Assembly: GCA_019135865.1 (NCBI GenBank)
Contig: JAGVVD010000029.1
Coordinates: 26,539 to 90,538, forward strand
Reading direction: 5' to 3'
DNA from: Elusimicrobiota bacterium
Lineage (GTDB): Bacteria; Elusimicrobiota; Elusimicrobia; Elusimicrobiales; UBA9959
Length of the DNA stretch: 64,000 bases
This document shows, piece by piece, positions 42,161-50,115 of this stretch (positions within the stretch are counted from its first letter, which is position 1; each line of letters begins with the position of its first letter). The translations under genes and the position numbers were made by a program. The notes under the pieces were generated by a model. The model was not told where the DNA came from. It searched no databases and saw only the letters and a program-made list of their open reading frames with translations.

Positions 42161-43001
42161 GAAGATAGGGCTCATCGCCGGCGCCGGGACCTTCCCCCTG
42201 CTCTTCGCCCGCGAGGCCCGCGCGCGCGGCTGCGAGGTCTTCACCGCCGGGCTCACCGGCATGACCTCGCCGGAGGCGGAAGGACTTTCGAAAGAACTCG
42301 CTTATTTCCGGCTCGGCCAGCTTTCCGCCCCGATAGAGTTCTTCAAAACGCGCGGCGTCACCCGCGTCCTTATGGCCGGCAAGATAGAGCATGTCTCCAT
42401 CTTCGGCGGTTTCCTGCCGGACCTGCGCGCCGCGAAGCTGCTGCTGACGCTGAAGGACCGCCGCCCCAACTCCATCTTCGCCGCCATAGCCGGCGAGCTG
42501 GCGAAGGACGGAATAGAGGTCATAAGTTCCGCCACTTTCCTGGAATCCTCGCTCCCGAAACCCGGCCCCCTTACGGAGAAGAAGCCGCATAAGGACCGGG
42601 AGAGCAGCATAGCCGCCGGCTGGAAGGCCGCCAGGACGGTGGCGGACCTGGACATAGGCCTGACCGTGGTGGCCCGCGGCGGCGCCATAGTCGCCGTCGA
42701 AGGCATGGAAGGCACCGACGAGTGCATCAGGCGCGCCGGCGACATCTTCGCGCGCCTGCTGCCCGGCGGGAAGCCGCCGAAGGATATGGTGGTGGTGAAA
42801 GTGGCGCGGCCCGGACAGGACATGCGCTTCGACCTGCCCGTAGTGGGGACCTCCACGCTGGAGGCCATGGCCGCCGCCGGCGCCGACACCCTCGCCATCG
42901 AGTCCGGCACGACCCTCGTGCTCGAGATGGAAAAGTTCCTCGCCCGCGCCGCGGAGCTGGGCATAGCCGTCACGGCCATCGACCCGCTCTCACGACCCTG
43001 A
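42153..43001 (+). CDS. lpxI: UDP-2,3-diacylglucosamine pyrophosphatase LpxI
   Basis: A 282-residue protein of the LpxI (DUF1009) family: IGLIAGAGTFPLLFAREA start, VLMAGKIEH in the middle, and the C-terminal block GWKAARTVADLDIGLTVV plus VEGMEGTDECI. LpxI hydrolyses UDP-diacylglucosamine to lipid X by attack on the alpha phosphate. It replaces LpxH in many non-enteric bacteria, and no LpxH is encoded here. It is the last gene of the first half of the lipid A operon; the opposing radical SAM gene begins 28 bases later. Confidence 0.93.
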   Translation: MPEKIGLIAGAGTFPLLFAREARARGCEVFTAGLTGMTSPEAEGLSKELAYFRLGQLSAPIEFFKTRGVTRVLMAGKIEHVSIFGGFLPDLRAAKLLLTLKDRRPNSIFAAIAGELAKDGIEVISSATFLESSLPKPGPLTEKKPHKDRESSIAAGWKAARTVADLDIGLTVVARGGAIVAVEGMEGTDECIRRAGDIFARLLPGGKPPKDMVVVKVARPGQDMRFDLPVVGTSTLEAMAAAGADTLAIESGTTLVLEMEKFLARAAELGIAVTAIDPLSRP

Positions 43002-43029
43002 TCGCCGGATTTTCAGCTGACGCGCCCGC

Positions 43030-44385
43030 CTACCTGGGGGTCATGGCCGCGAACCTTACGGAGGCCAGGAACAGGCGCAGCATCTGCGGGGGGTAGAGCA
43101 GATGGCACAGCATCGCGAGCACCGAGCATAGCCACAGCGTCATATAGGAAAGGCGGGTCTGCCTGGGTTCGCAGGGACGGAAAGGGCCGAACGAACACCA
43201 GTTGGTCCAGTCGGTGCCGGGCCTGTCGAAATCCTTGTAGTACTTCTCGAAAACGGGAGTTCCCGGGAACGGGATGAGCGGCGTATAGGACGCGATGGTC
43301 GGCTTGAGCCTGAAGGAAAAAGCCACGGTCTTCAGGATCGTCCCGAGGGTCTCGCCTTCCGCCCCCAGAATGAAGGACGTGTAGATATCTATCCCGTGCC
43401 TGCGGAGCAGGGCGCAGCATCTCTCGGCCATTTCCAGGGTCGTGCCCTTCCGCATCAGGTCGCTGATCTCCTGACTGCCGGTCTCCACGCCGAGGACCAC
43501 GCGCACCAGGCCCGCCTTCTTCATCTTGACGATCAGGGCCTCGTCCTGCAGCGTGTTCACCCTGCCGGCCGCGTCCCAGTAGACCCGGACCTTGCGGGCT
43601 ATCAGGAGGTCGCAGATCCGGTGCACCCGCGCCGCGTCCGCGGTGAAACAATCGTCGGAGATCTGCAGGAAGAAAGTGCCTTTCTCCCGGACCAGCCGCT
43701 CTATCTCCTCCACCACCCGCTCCGGGCTGTGAGCCCGGAACTTTTTGCCCATGCAGATATTGGCGCAGAAGTTGCAGCGCCCCGGGCAGCCTCGGCTCGT
43801 CAGGATCTTGCTGCTGCCGAAGGAGGTCTTTTCGGACCTGTACAGGTCCGCCGCGGGAAGAGGCAGGGAATCGAGATCGTTTATAAATTCGGGGCGCGGA
43901 TTGGCGAAGAAACGGCCGTCCTTCAGGTAAGCGGCGCCCGGCACTTTCTCCAGGTCGACGCGGCCGCCGCGGTCGAACTCCCGGGCCAGTTCCAACATGG
44001 AAAGCTCCGCCTCCCCGCAGATGACGCCGTCGAGTTCCGGCAGGCCCTCCAGAGTGGAGCGCGGCAGCGCGGTGGGATGCGGACCGCCCATGATGACCGG
44101 GCAGCCCAGGCGCCGCTTGGCCTCCCTGGCGACGCGCCCGGCCTCCATGAAATTCTGGGTCAGGGCGGAAAGGCCCAGAAGGTCCGGTCTGAACTCCGCG
44201 AGGTCCCGCCAGACCTTCTCCATCCCCAGCCGTATGCCGTCGGGGATGAATATCCCGGCCTCGTGCCCTTCGCGCCTGAGCGCGGCCGCCATATAGCCGA
44301 GGCCCAGCGGGAAATCCCCCCGGCCCCTGACGGACAGGCGGATCAGCAATTCCGGGAACAGGGGGAGCAGGAACGCGACGCGCAT
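43030..44385 (-). CDS. B12-binding-domain radical SAM protein (BchE/MiaB-like class)
   Basis: A 451-residue protein: residues 5-150 form a cobalamin-binding-like Rossmann domain (FPLGLGYMAAALRREGHE, GGPHPTALP), followed by a radical SAM core with CPGRCNFC (CxxxCxxC) and a late hydrophobic region (LSYMTLWLCSVLAMLCHLL) that may touch the membrane. The DxHxxG B12-ligand motif is not evident, so cobalamin may be bound base-off or not at all. Such enzymes modify lipids, hopanoids or tetrapyrroles. It lies antisense inside the lipid A operon. ATG preferred over a TTG three codons upstream. Confidence 0.82.
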   Translation of the reverse strand: MRVAFLLPLFPELLIRLSVRGRGDFPLGLGYMAAALRREGHEAGIFIPDGIRLGMEKVWRDLAEFRPDLLGLSALTQNFMEAGRVAREAKRRLGCPVIMGGPHPTALPRSTLEGLPELDGVICGEAELSMLELAREFDRGGRVDLEKVPGAAYLKDGRFFANPRPEFINDLDSLPLPAADLYRSEKTSFGSSKILTSRGCPGRCNFCANICMGKKFRAHSPERVVEEIERLVREKGTFFLQISDDCFTADAARVHRICDLLIARKVRVYWDAAGRVNTLQDEALIVKMKKAGLVRVVLGVETGSQEISDLMRKGTTLEMAERCCALLRRHGIDIYTSFILGAEGETLGTILKTVAFSFRLKPTIASYTPLIPFPGTPVFEKYYKDFDRPGTDWTNWCSFGPFRPCEPRQTRLSYMTLWLCSVLAMLCHLLYPPQMLRLFLASVRFAAMTPR

Positions 44386-44485
44386 GGCTTCCAATTGTAC
44401 ACCTTGTCCCGGAGCTAGTAAAGCGGCCCCCTCGCCGGTTCCCGGCCGGGCGCAGGGTCCCTCGCCGCGCCGCCCCTTATTATTG

Positions 44486-44523
44486 TAAAATAAAGGCCTG
44501 CCCCGTTCCCCCGGGGGCTTTTC
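44486..44523 (+). promoter_or_regulatory. Possible promoter and attenuator before the Gfo/Idh/MocA gene
   Basis: TAAAAT (44486-44491) is a -10-like hexamer in an AT-rich patch, followed by a GCCCC/GGGGC hairpin (44500-44518) and TTTT. It could restart the operon after the antisense gene, with partial termination in the leader. There is no clear -35 box. The rest of the 176-base gap holds no gene. Confidence 0.35.
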
Positions 44524-44561
44524 TATCGTTTTTCCATTTGAAAAGGGCCCAGGAGCTTAAA

Positions 44562-45635
44562 ATGGCGGAAAATCAACCCAAAAAACTGCGGTTCGGCGTC
44601 GTAGGGGCCGGCAAGCTGGGCGGCTTCCACACCCGCACCCTCTCCACCATGCCCGGGGTGGAACTGGTCGGCGTGGCCGATCCCAACCTGCGCCGCTCGC
44701 AGGTCCTGGCCTGGGAGTACAACTGCATCGCCTACAAGGACTACGCGGACCTCCTCCCCCAGGTGGACGCGCTGGTCGTGGCCGCCCCGACCGAATACCA
44801 CGCCGAGATAGGGCTCAAGGCGCTGGGCGCCGGCGTCCACGTCCTGATGGAGAAGCCGATCACCAATTCCGAGGAAGGCGCCCGCAAGCTGCTGGAGATG
44901 TCGGAGAAGAAGAAGGTCGTCCTGCAGGTGGGCCATTCCGAGCGCTTCAACCCCGCGGTGGTCGAGACCCTCAAGCACATAAAGAACCCGCGCTACATAA
45001 CGATAGAGCGCCTCGGCCCCTTCGACCCGCGCGTCGCCGCCACCGGCGTCACGCTGGACCTGATGATACACGACCTCGACATCCTCCTGACGATGATGGA
45101 CTCCGAGGTGGAATCCTTCGAGGCGATAGGCGCCAGCATGCTCTCCCCGCACGAGGACATCTCCAACGCCCGCATCAAGTTCCGCAACGGCTGCGTGGCC
45201 GACATCACCGCCAGCCGCGCCACGATGGAGGCCAGCCGCCGCATGCGCGTCTACCAGCAGGACGCCTACATCTCCGTGGACTATGTCAGCGCCAGGCTCA
45301 AGATCTACCGCAAGAAGGTCCCGACCATAAAGACGCTCAAGGACATAGAGATCACCTATCCCAAGCTGGAGCCCAAGCAGCCCATACGCGAGGAACTGAC
45401 CCATTTTATAGACTGCATACGCACCTCCAAGACCCCCACGCCCAGCGGCGAGAAGGGGCTCAAGGCCCTGCGCCTGGCGCTGGACATCACCGACAAGATG
45501 CGCCGCTTCGAGGTCTCGGAGCCGGAAGGCGCGGACGCCGACGACTCGCTGGTCCGCTCCATCGGGGATATCGGCAAGGCGACCAGGGTGCTGGCCGAAG
45601 AGGCCCTCAGGAACATCGGCATCGACAAGTCCTGA
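44562..45635 (+). CDS. Gfo/Idh/MocA family oxidoreductase (possibly GnnA-like)
   Basis: A 357-residue NAD(P)-dependent sugar dehydrogenase: GVVGAGKLGGFH nucleotide-binding motif, EKPITNS (family catalytic Lys in EKP), and the MIHDLDIL segment with the conserved Asp/His. AGGAG seven bases upstream fixes the ATG over a TTG 24 bases earlier. GnnA of this family oxidises UDP-GlcNAc at C3 for GlcN3N-type lipid A in some bacteria, and the lpx context fits, but no GnnB aminotransferase is encoded in the window. Other sugar-nucleotide roles are equally open. Confidence 0.82.
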   Translation: MAENQPKKLRFGVVGAGKLGGFHTRTLSTMPGVELVGVADPNLRRSQVLAWEYNCIAYKDYADLLPQVDALVVAAPTEYHAEIGLKALGAGVHVLMEKPITNSEEGARKLLEMSEKKKVVLQVGHSERFNPAVVETLKHIKNPRYITIERLGPFDPRVAATGVTLDLMIHDLDILLTMMDSEVESFEAIGASMLSPHEDISNARIKFRNGCVADITASRATMEASRRMRVYQQDAYISVDYVSARLKIYRKKVPTIKTLKDIEITYPKLEPKQPIREELTHFIDCIRTSKTPTPSGEKGLKALRLALDITDKMRRFEVSEPEGADADDSLVRSIGDIGKATRVLAEEALRNIGIDKS

Positions 45636-45689
45636 GCCCGCCGGCCCGGCGGAGCAAGGACGGGGCGCCCCGCCCCCACAGGACCATTT

Positions 45690-46832
45690 ATGGCACAGAT
45701 AGCTTCCACCACCAAGAACGTTCTCATAGTGGCCGGCGACCCCTCCGGCGACCTCCACGCGGCGCGCCTGATAAAGGCCCTGGAGGCGAAGGACCCGGAG
45801 ATATGCGTCACCTCGATAGGCGGCGTGCGCATGCGCGAGGTCTCGACCCATTTCATCTACAACCTGGTCTCGGTCGGCGCGGTCGGCTTCGCGGAGCCTT
45901 TCAAGAACTTCTTCCTCTGGCTCAAGCTCATCCGCCTGGTGCGCCGCTACCTGGAGGACAAGAAGCCCGCCTGCGTGATCGCCGTGGACTTCTACGGCTT
46001 CAACCACCAGATCCTCGGCCTGGCCGCGCACCGCAAGATCCCGGCCTACTACTATATCAGCCCCCAGGTCTGGGCCTCGCGCCCCGGCCGGGCGAAGGCG
46101 ATAGCCCGCCTGGCGAAGGAGATCTTCGTAATCTTCCCTTTCGAAGAGAACATCTACGCCAAGGCCGGCGGCCGGGCCAGGTTCCTCGGCCACCCGCTCC
46201 TCGACCTCATACCGGAGGAGCCGGCGAAGAAACCGGCGGGCGAGCCGCTGCGCATAGGCCTGCTGCCGGGGTCGCGCCGCTCCGAGCTGGAGCGCCACCT
46301 GCCGCTCTTCGTCAGGGCTTTTTACAAGATAAAGTCGGTGCACCCGGACGCGAAGGGTTATGTCTTCGCCGTGCCGGAGTTCCCGGACGAGAAGCTGCTC
46401 CCGATGCTGGCCGACGCCTGTCCCGGCGCCGAGGAGGAGCTGGAGATAGTGCGCGAGAGCGACTACGCCGTGCGCGGAACGCTCGACTTTGCCTTCACCG
46501 CCTCGGGCACCGCCACGCTGGAGAACGCGCTGCTGGGCGTGCCGATGCTGGTCGCCTACCGCATGCCCCGCTTCACCTACGAGATCGCCAAGCGCGTCAT
46601 CACCGTCCCCTACATCTCGCTGGTCAATGTCCTGCTCAAGAAGCCCGCCGTCAAGGAGCTCATCCAGGACAGGGCCACCGTCGAGCTGCTCTCGCAGGAG
46701 GCCTTCTCGGTGCTCAACAACCCGTCCAAGGCCGAGGCCATGCGCCGCGACTACAGGGCCGTGCGCGCCATGCTGGGCGAGAAAGGCGTGGCCGACCGCG
46801 CGGCCGAGCGCATAGCGGCCGTCCTCAGGTGA
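45690..46832 (+). CDS. lpxB: Lipid A disaccharide synthase LpxB
   Basis: A 380-residue GT19 enzyme with the AGDPSGDLHAA opening, a VDFYGFN segment, YYISPQVWAS, LPGSRRSELERHLP and FTASGTATLE blocks that identify LpxB. It condenses lipid X with UDP-diacylglucosamine. Typical length. It is followed after 13 bases by msbA, so the last cytoplasmic lipid A step is co-expressed with its flippase. Confidence 0.95.
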   Translation: MAQIASTTKNVLIVAGDPSGDLHAARLIKALEAKDPEICVTSIGGVRMREVSTHFIYNLVSVGAVGFAEPFKNFFLWLKLIRLVRRYLEDKKPACVIAVDFYGFNHQILGLAAHRKIPAYYYISPQVWASRPGRAKAIARLAKEIFVIFPFEENIYAKAGGRARFLGHPLLDLIPEEPAKKPAGEPLRIGLLPGSRRSELERHLPLFVRAFYKIKSVHPDAKGYVFAVPEFPDEKLLPMLADACPGAEEELEIVRESDYAVRGTLDFAFTASGTATLENALLGVPMLVAYRMPRFTYEIAKRVITVPYISLVNVLLKKPAVKELIQDRATVELLSQEAFSVLNNPSKAEAMRRDYRAVRAMLGEKGVADRAAERIAAVLR

Positions 46833-46845
46833 CCGGACGCGAGAG

Positions 46846-48573
46846 ATGAAGATAACCCCCGCCGTAGCGGCCCTGCTCGAATACATAAGGCCCCACCGCG
46901 GCCGCCTGGTCCAGGCGGCCGTCGCCATGACGGTGCTGGCCGCGATGCGCGGCGCGATAGTCTACGTCGTGGGCCCCGTCATAGAGGGCGTCTTCGTGAA
47001 GAAGGACATGGCGCTGCTGCGGCTCATCATGATCGCGCTGCCGCTGCTCTTCGTCGTCAAGGCCGGCGCGGACTACGTCACCTCCTACCTGATAAACTAC
47101 GTCGGCCAGAAGACCGTGCAGAAGATGCGCGACGACCTTTTCACGCGCGTGCATCAGCTCTCGATGGAGTTCCACTGGCGCAAGCGTTCCTCGGACGTCA
47201 TGAGCCGCGTCATCAACGACCTGGGCAATGTCCAGTCCGCCATCCAGTCGGTCCCGCTCTACCTGATACGCGACCTCTTCACCGTCGCCGCGCTGGTCGG
47301 GGTGCTCTTCTACCTGAACTGGCGCTTCGCGGCCGTCTCCGTGGTGATCATCCCCGCCGCCGCCGCGGCGCTGCGCGTGCTGAGCAAAAAGATGCGGCGC
47401 TCCAGCGTGCAGGCCCAGGTCACGATGGCCGACATCTCGCACCGCTTCCAGGAGAGCCTGCAGGGCATGACCGTGGTGAAGGCCTTCAATTACGAGGAGC
47501 GCGCCATAGCGAAGTTCCGCCGCTCCAACGACGATTTCTTCTCCGAGACCATGCGCTTCCTGCGCGCCTCGGCGCTGGCCGGCCCGCTGATGGAATTCTT
47601 CGGCAACATGATGCTGATCCTGATGATCTACCTGGGCGGCATGGAGGTCATGGCCGGCCGCATGACCTCGGCCGACTTCCTCTCCTTCATGGCCGCCTTC
47701 TTCACGGCCTACCTGCCGCTCAAGAACATCGCCGGCCTCAACAGCCGCGTGCAGCAGGGCCTGGCGTCCTGGGAGCGCGTCAAGCAGGTGCTCGACGAGC
47801 GGCCGGACGTGCCGGCGCCGGCCTCGCCCGTCCGGCTGGGCGGGGTGAAAGGCACGGTCGAGTTCCGCGGTGTCAGCTACAAGTATCCCTCGCGCGAGAC
47901 GATAGTGCTCGACGGCCTCAATTTCAGGATAAACGAGGGGGAAGTGGCGGCCTTCGTAGGGCCCTCCGGCTCCGGCAAGACCACGATCGTGCAGCTGCTG
48001 CTGCGCTTCTTCGACCCGGTCTCCGGCTCCGTGCTCGTCGACGGCAAGGACCTGCGCGAGCTCGACCCCGCCGAGCTGCGCGGCGCGACGGGCCTGGTCA
48101 CCCAGGATACCATACTTTTCGACGACGACGTCACGGGCAATATCACCATAGGCCGGCCGAACGCCTCGGAGACCGAGATCCGCGAAGCCGCGCAGGCCGC
48201 CAACGCCGCGGCCTTCATAGAGGCGATGCCGCAGGGCTACGCCACGCAGCTGGGCGAGCGCGGCGTCAAGCTGTCGGGCGGCCAGCGCCAGCGCCTGGCC
48301 ATCGCCCGCGCGATGATCAAGCGGCCCAAGATCCTCCTGCTCGACGAGGCGACCTCGAACCTCGACACCGCCAGCGAGCAGGCGGTGCAGGCCGCCATAG
48401 AGCGGGTCCTCAAGGGCCGCACGGTGCTGATGGTGGCCCACCGGCTCTCCACGGTGCGCAACGCCGACAGGATCTTCGTACTGGACAAAGGGACCCTGGC
48501 CGAGAGCGGCAGCCACGAGGAGCTGATCGCCCTCGGCGGCGTCTACAGGAAGCTCTGGGAGGCGCAATCTTGA
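46846..48573 (+). CDS. msbA: MsbA-like lipid A/ABC exporter
   Basis: A 575-residue half-transporter: six membrane spans (about 20-310), then an ATPase with GPSGSGKTT Walker A, LSGGQRQRLAIARA signature, ILLLDEATSNLD Walker B and a late MVAHRLST switch His. Place after lpxB makes lipid A/core flipping the likely role, although ABC exporters of this subfamily are hard to separate by sequence. Its stop overlaps the TTG start of the RelA/SpoT gene. Confidence 0.88.
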   Translation: MKITPAVAALLEYIRPHRGRLVQAAVAMTVLAAMRGAIVYVVGPVIEGVFVKKDMALLRLIMIALPLLFVVKAGADYVTSYLINYVGQKTVQKMRDDLFTRVHQLSMEFHWRKRSSDVMSRVINDLGNVQSAIQSVPLYLIRDLFTVAALVGVLFYLNWRFAAVSVVIIPAAAAALRVLSKKMRRSSVQAQVTMADISHRFQESLQGMTVVKAFNYEERAIAKFRRSNDDFFSETMRFLRASALAGPLMEFFGNMMLILMIYLGGMEVMAGRMTSADFLSFMAAFFTAYLPLKNIAGLNSRVQQGLASWERVKQVLDERPDVPAPASPVRLGGVKGTVEFRGVSYKYPSRETIVLDGLNFRINEGEVAAFVGPSGSGKTTIVQLLLRFFDPVSGSVLVDGKDLRELDPAELRGATGLVTQDTILFDDDVTGNITIGRPNASETEIREAAQAANAAAFIEAMPQGYATQLGERGVKLSGGQRQRLAIARAMIKRPKILLLDEATSNLDTASEQAVQAAIERVLKGRTVLMVAHRLSTVRNADRIFVLDKGTLAESGSHEELIALGGVYRKLWEAQS

Positions 48574-50018
48574 GCCTGGAACTGGCGGATCTCCTGAAGA
48601 AGTTCCGCGAATATTCGCAGCAGGACACCACGCTGCTGGAACTGGCCTGGAACTTCTCCGCGGAAGCCCACGCCGACCAGAAGCGCGCCTCCGGCGAGGA
48701 GTTCGTCGTCCATTGCCGCGCGGTGGCCGACATCCTGGCCGATTTCCGCATGGACCAGGAGACCATCTGCGCCGGCCTGCTGCACGACGTCCTGGAGGAC
48801 ACCGCCATCCCGCCGGACACCCTGAAGAAGGAGTTCGGCGACGAGATAAACAACCTGGTCGCGGGCGTCACCAAGATAGAGACCCTCAAGTTCTCCTCGC
48901 GTGACGAGGCCCAGGCGGAGAACTGGCGGCGCATGATCCTCGCCACCGCGAAGGACATCCGGGTCATCGTCATCAAGCTGGCCGACCGCATGCACAATAT
49001 GCGCACGCTGGGCTGGCTGAGCCCGGCCAAGCAGCTCGAGATCAGCCACGAGACCATCTCCCTCTACGCGCCGCTGGCGCAGCGCCTGGGCATGTTCCAG
49101 ATAAAGTCCGAGCTCGAGGACCTCTCGTTCAAGTACCTCCACCCCGACGAGTACCAGGACCTGCACGCCAAGGTGCAGCTGCGCTTCGCCAAGCGCGAGA
49201 AACTGCTGGAGGAATTCAAGGACGCGCTGGACAAGCACCTGCTCTCCTCCAAGGTCCCCTACCGGCTGGTCTCGCGCGCCAAGAACCTCTTCTCCATCTA
49301 CCGCAAGATGATGAAGCAGGACAAACCCTTCGAGGAGATACAGGACGCGCTGGGCGTGCGCATCATCACCGACAGCGTGGTCAACTGCTACGCGCTGCTG
49401 GGCGTGGTGCACGCGGCCTTCAAGCCGGTGACCAATTCCTTCACCGACTATATCGCCGTGCCCAAGCGCAACCTCTACCAGAGCCTGCACACCACGGTGG
49501 TGGCCTCGTCGGGCGAGCAGGTGGAGATACAGATCCGCACCGAGGAGATGCACCGCACCTCGGAGTACGGCATCGCCGCGCACTGGCGCTACAAACTGGG
49601 CGAGAAGGGCGCCGACCGGCACCTCGACGAGAAGCTCAACTGGCTGCGCCAGTGGATAGAGTGGCTGCAGGACCTCTCCAGCCCGCGCGAGTTCATCGAG
49701 AGTTTCAAGACCGACCTCGAACTCGACCAGATCTTCGTCTTCACGCCCAAGGGCGAGGTCAAAACGCTGCCGGTGGACGGCACGCCGCTGGACTTCGCCT
49801 ACTACGTGCACACCGACGTCGGCGACACCTGCGTCGGGGCCAAGGTCAACGGCAAGATGGTCAAGCTGGACCACACGCTCAAGAGCGGCGACATCTGCGA
49901 GATAATCACCCGCAAGAACTCTTTCCCCCGCAAGGACTGGCTGACGATAGTGAAGACCGCCAGCGCCCGCTCCAAGATCCGCCACTACCTGCGCGAGCAC
50001 AAGATGCTCGACGAATAG
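48570..50018 (+). CDS. rsh: RelA/SpoT homolog with HD, synthetase and TGS but no C-terminal regulatory domains
   Basis: A 482-residue (p)ppGpp enzyme. The HD hydrolase is intact (VVHCRAVA, LLHDVLEDT, LADRMHNMRTL). The synthetase follows (GVRIITDS, AVPKRNLYQSLHTT, EIQIRTEEMH, with a basic KR loop typical of one RSH class), then TGS (DQIFVFTPKGEVKTLP). Long RSH proteins continue about 250 residues through helical, zinc-finger and ACT domains; here the gene stops after TGS without any sign of a broken frame. The start is TTG with GGAGG eight bases before it, and TTGA couples it to msbA. Confidence 0.9.
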   Translation: MSLELADLLKKFREYSQQDTTLLELAWNFSAEAHADQKRASGEEFVVHCRAVADILADFRMDQETICAGLLHDVLEDTAIPPDTLKKEFGDEINNLVAGVTKIETLKFSSRDEAQAENWRRMILATAKDIRVIVIKLADRMHNMRTLGWLSPAKQLEISHETISLYAPLAQRLGMFQIKSELEDLSFKYLHPDEYQDLHAKVQLRFAKREKLLEEFKDALDKHLLSSKVPYRLVSRAKNLFSIYRKMMKQDKPFEEIQDALGVRIITDSVVNCYALLGVVHAAFKPVTNSFTDYIAVPKRNLYQSLHTTVVASSGEQVEIQIRTEEMHRTSEYGIAAHWRYKLGEKGADRHLDEKLNWLRQWIEWLQDLSSPREFIESFKTDLELDQIFVFTPKGEVKTLPVDGTPLDFAYYVHTDVGDTCVGAKVNGKMVKLDHTLKSGDICEIITRKNSFPRKDWLTIVKTASARSKIRHYLREHKMLDE

Positions 50019-50045
50019 CGGGGCCGATGGACCCTCCCCGGAAGG

Positions 50046-50080
50046 GCCCAAAGCCGCGCAGGCTTTGGGCCTTTCGCTTC
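50046..50080 (+). terminator. Terminator-like hairpin after the RelA/SpoT gene
   Basis: A perfect 10-bp stem, GCCCAAAGCC/GGCTTTGGGC, with a five-base loop, followed by CTTTCGCTTC. The weak T content downstream makes it an imperfect intrinsic terminator closing the envelope operon. Confidence 0.6.
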
Positions 50081-50115
50081 TATGGAGGCCGGCCCGGTTT
50101 TCATACCATTATCCT

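Noticed and set aside
44523..46928. Minus-strand 801-codon frame opposite the dehydrogenase and lpxB
   Set aside because: A mirror frame caused by GC-rich third positions. Both plus-strand genes carry full family motifs.
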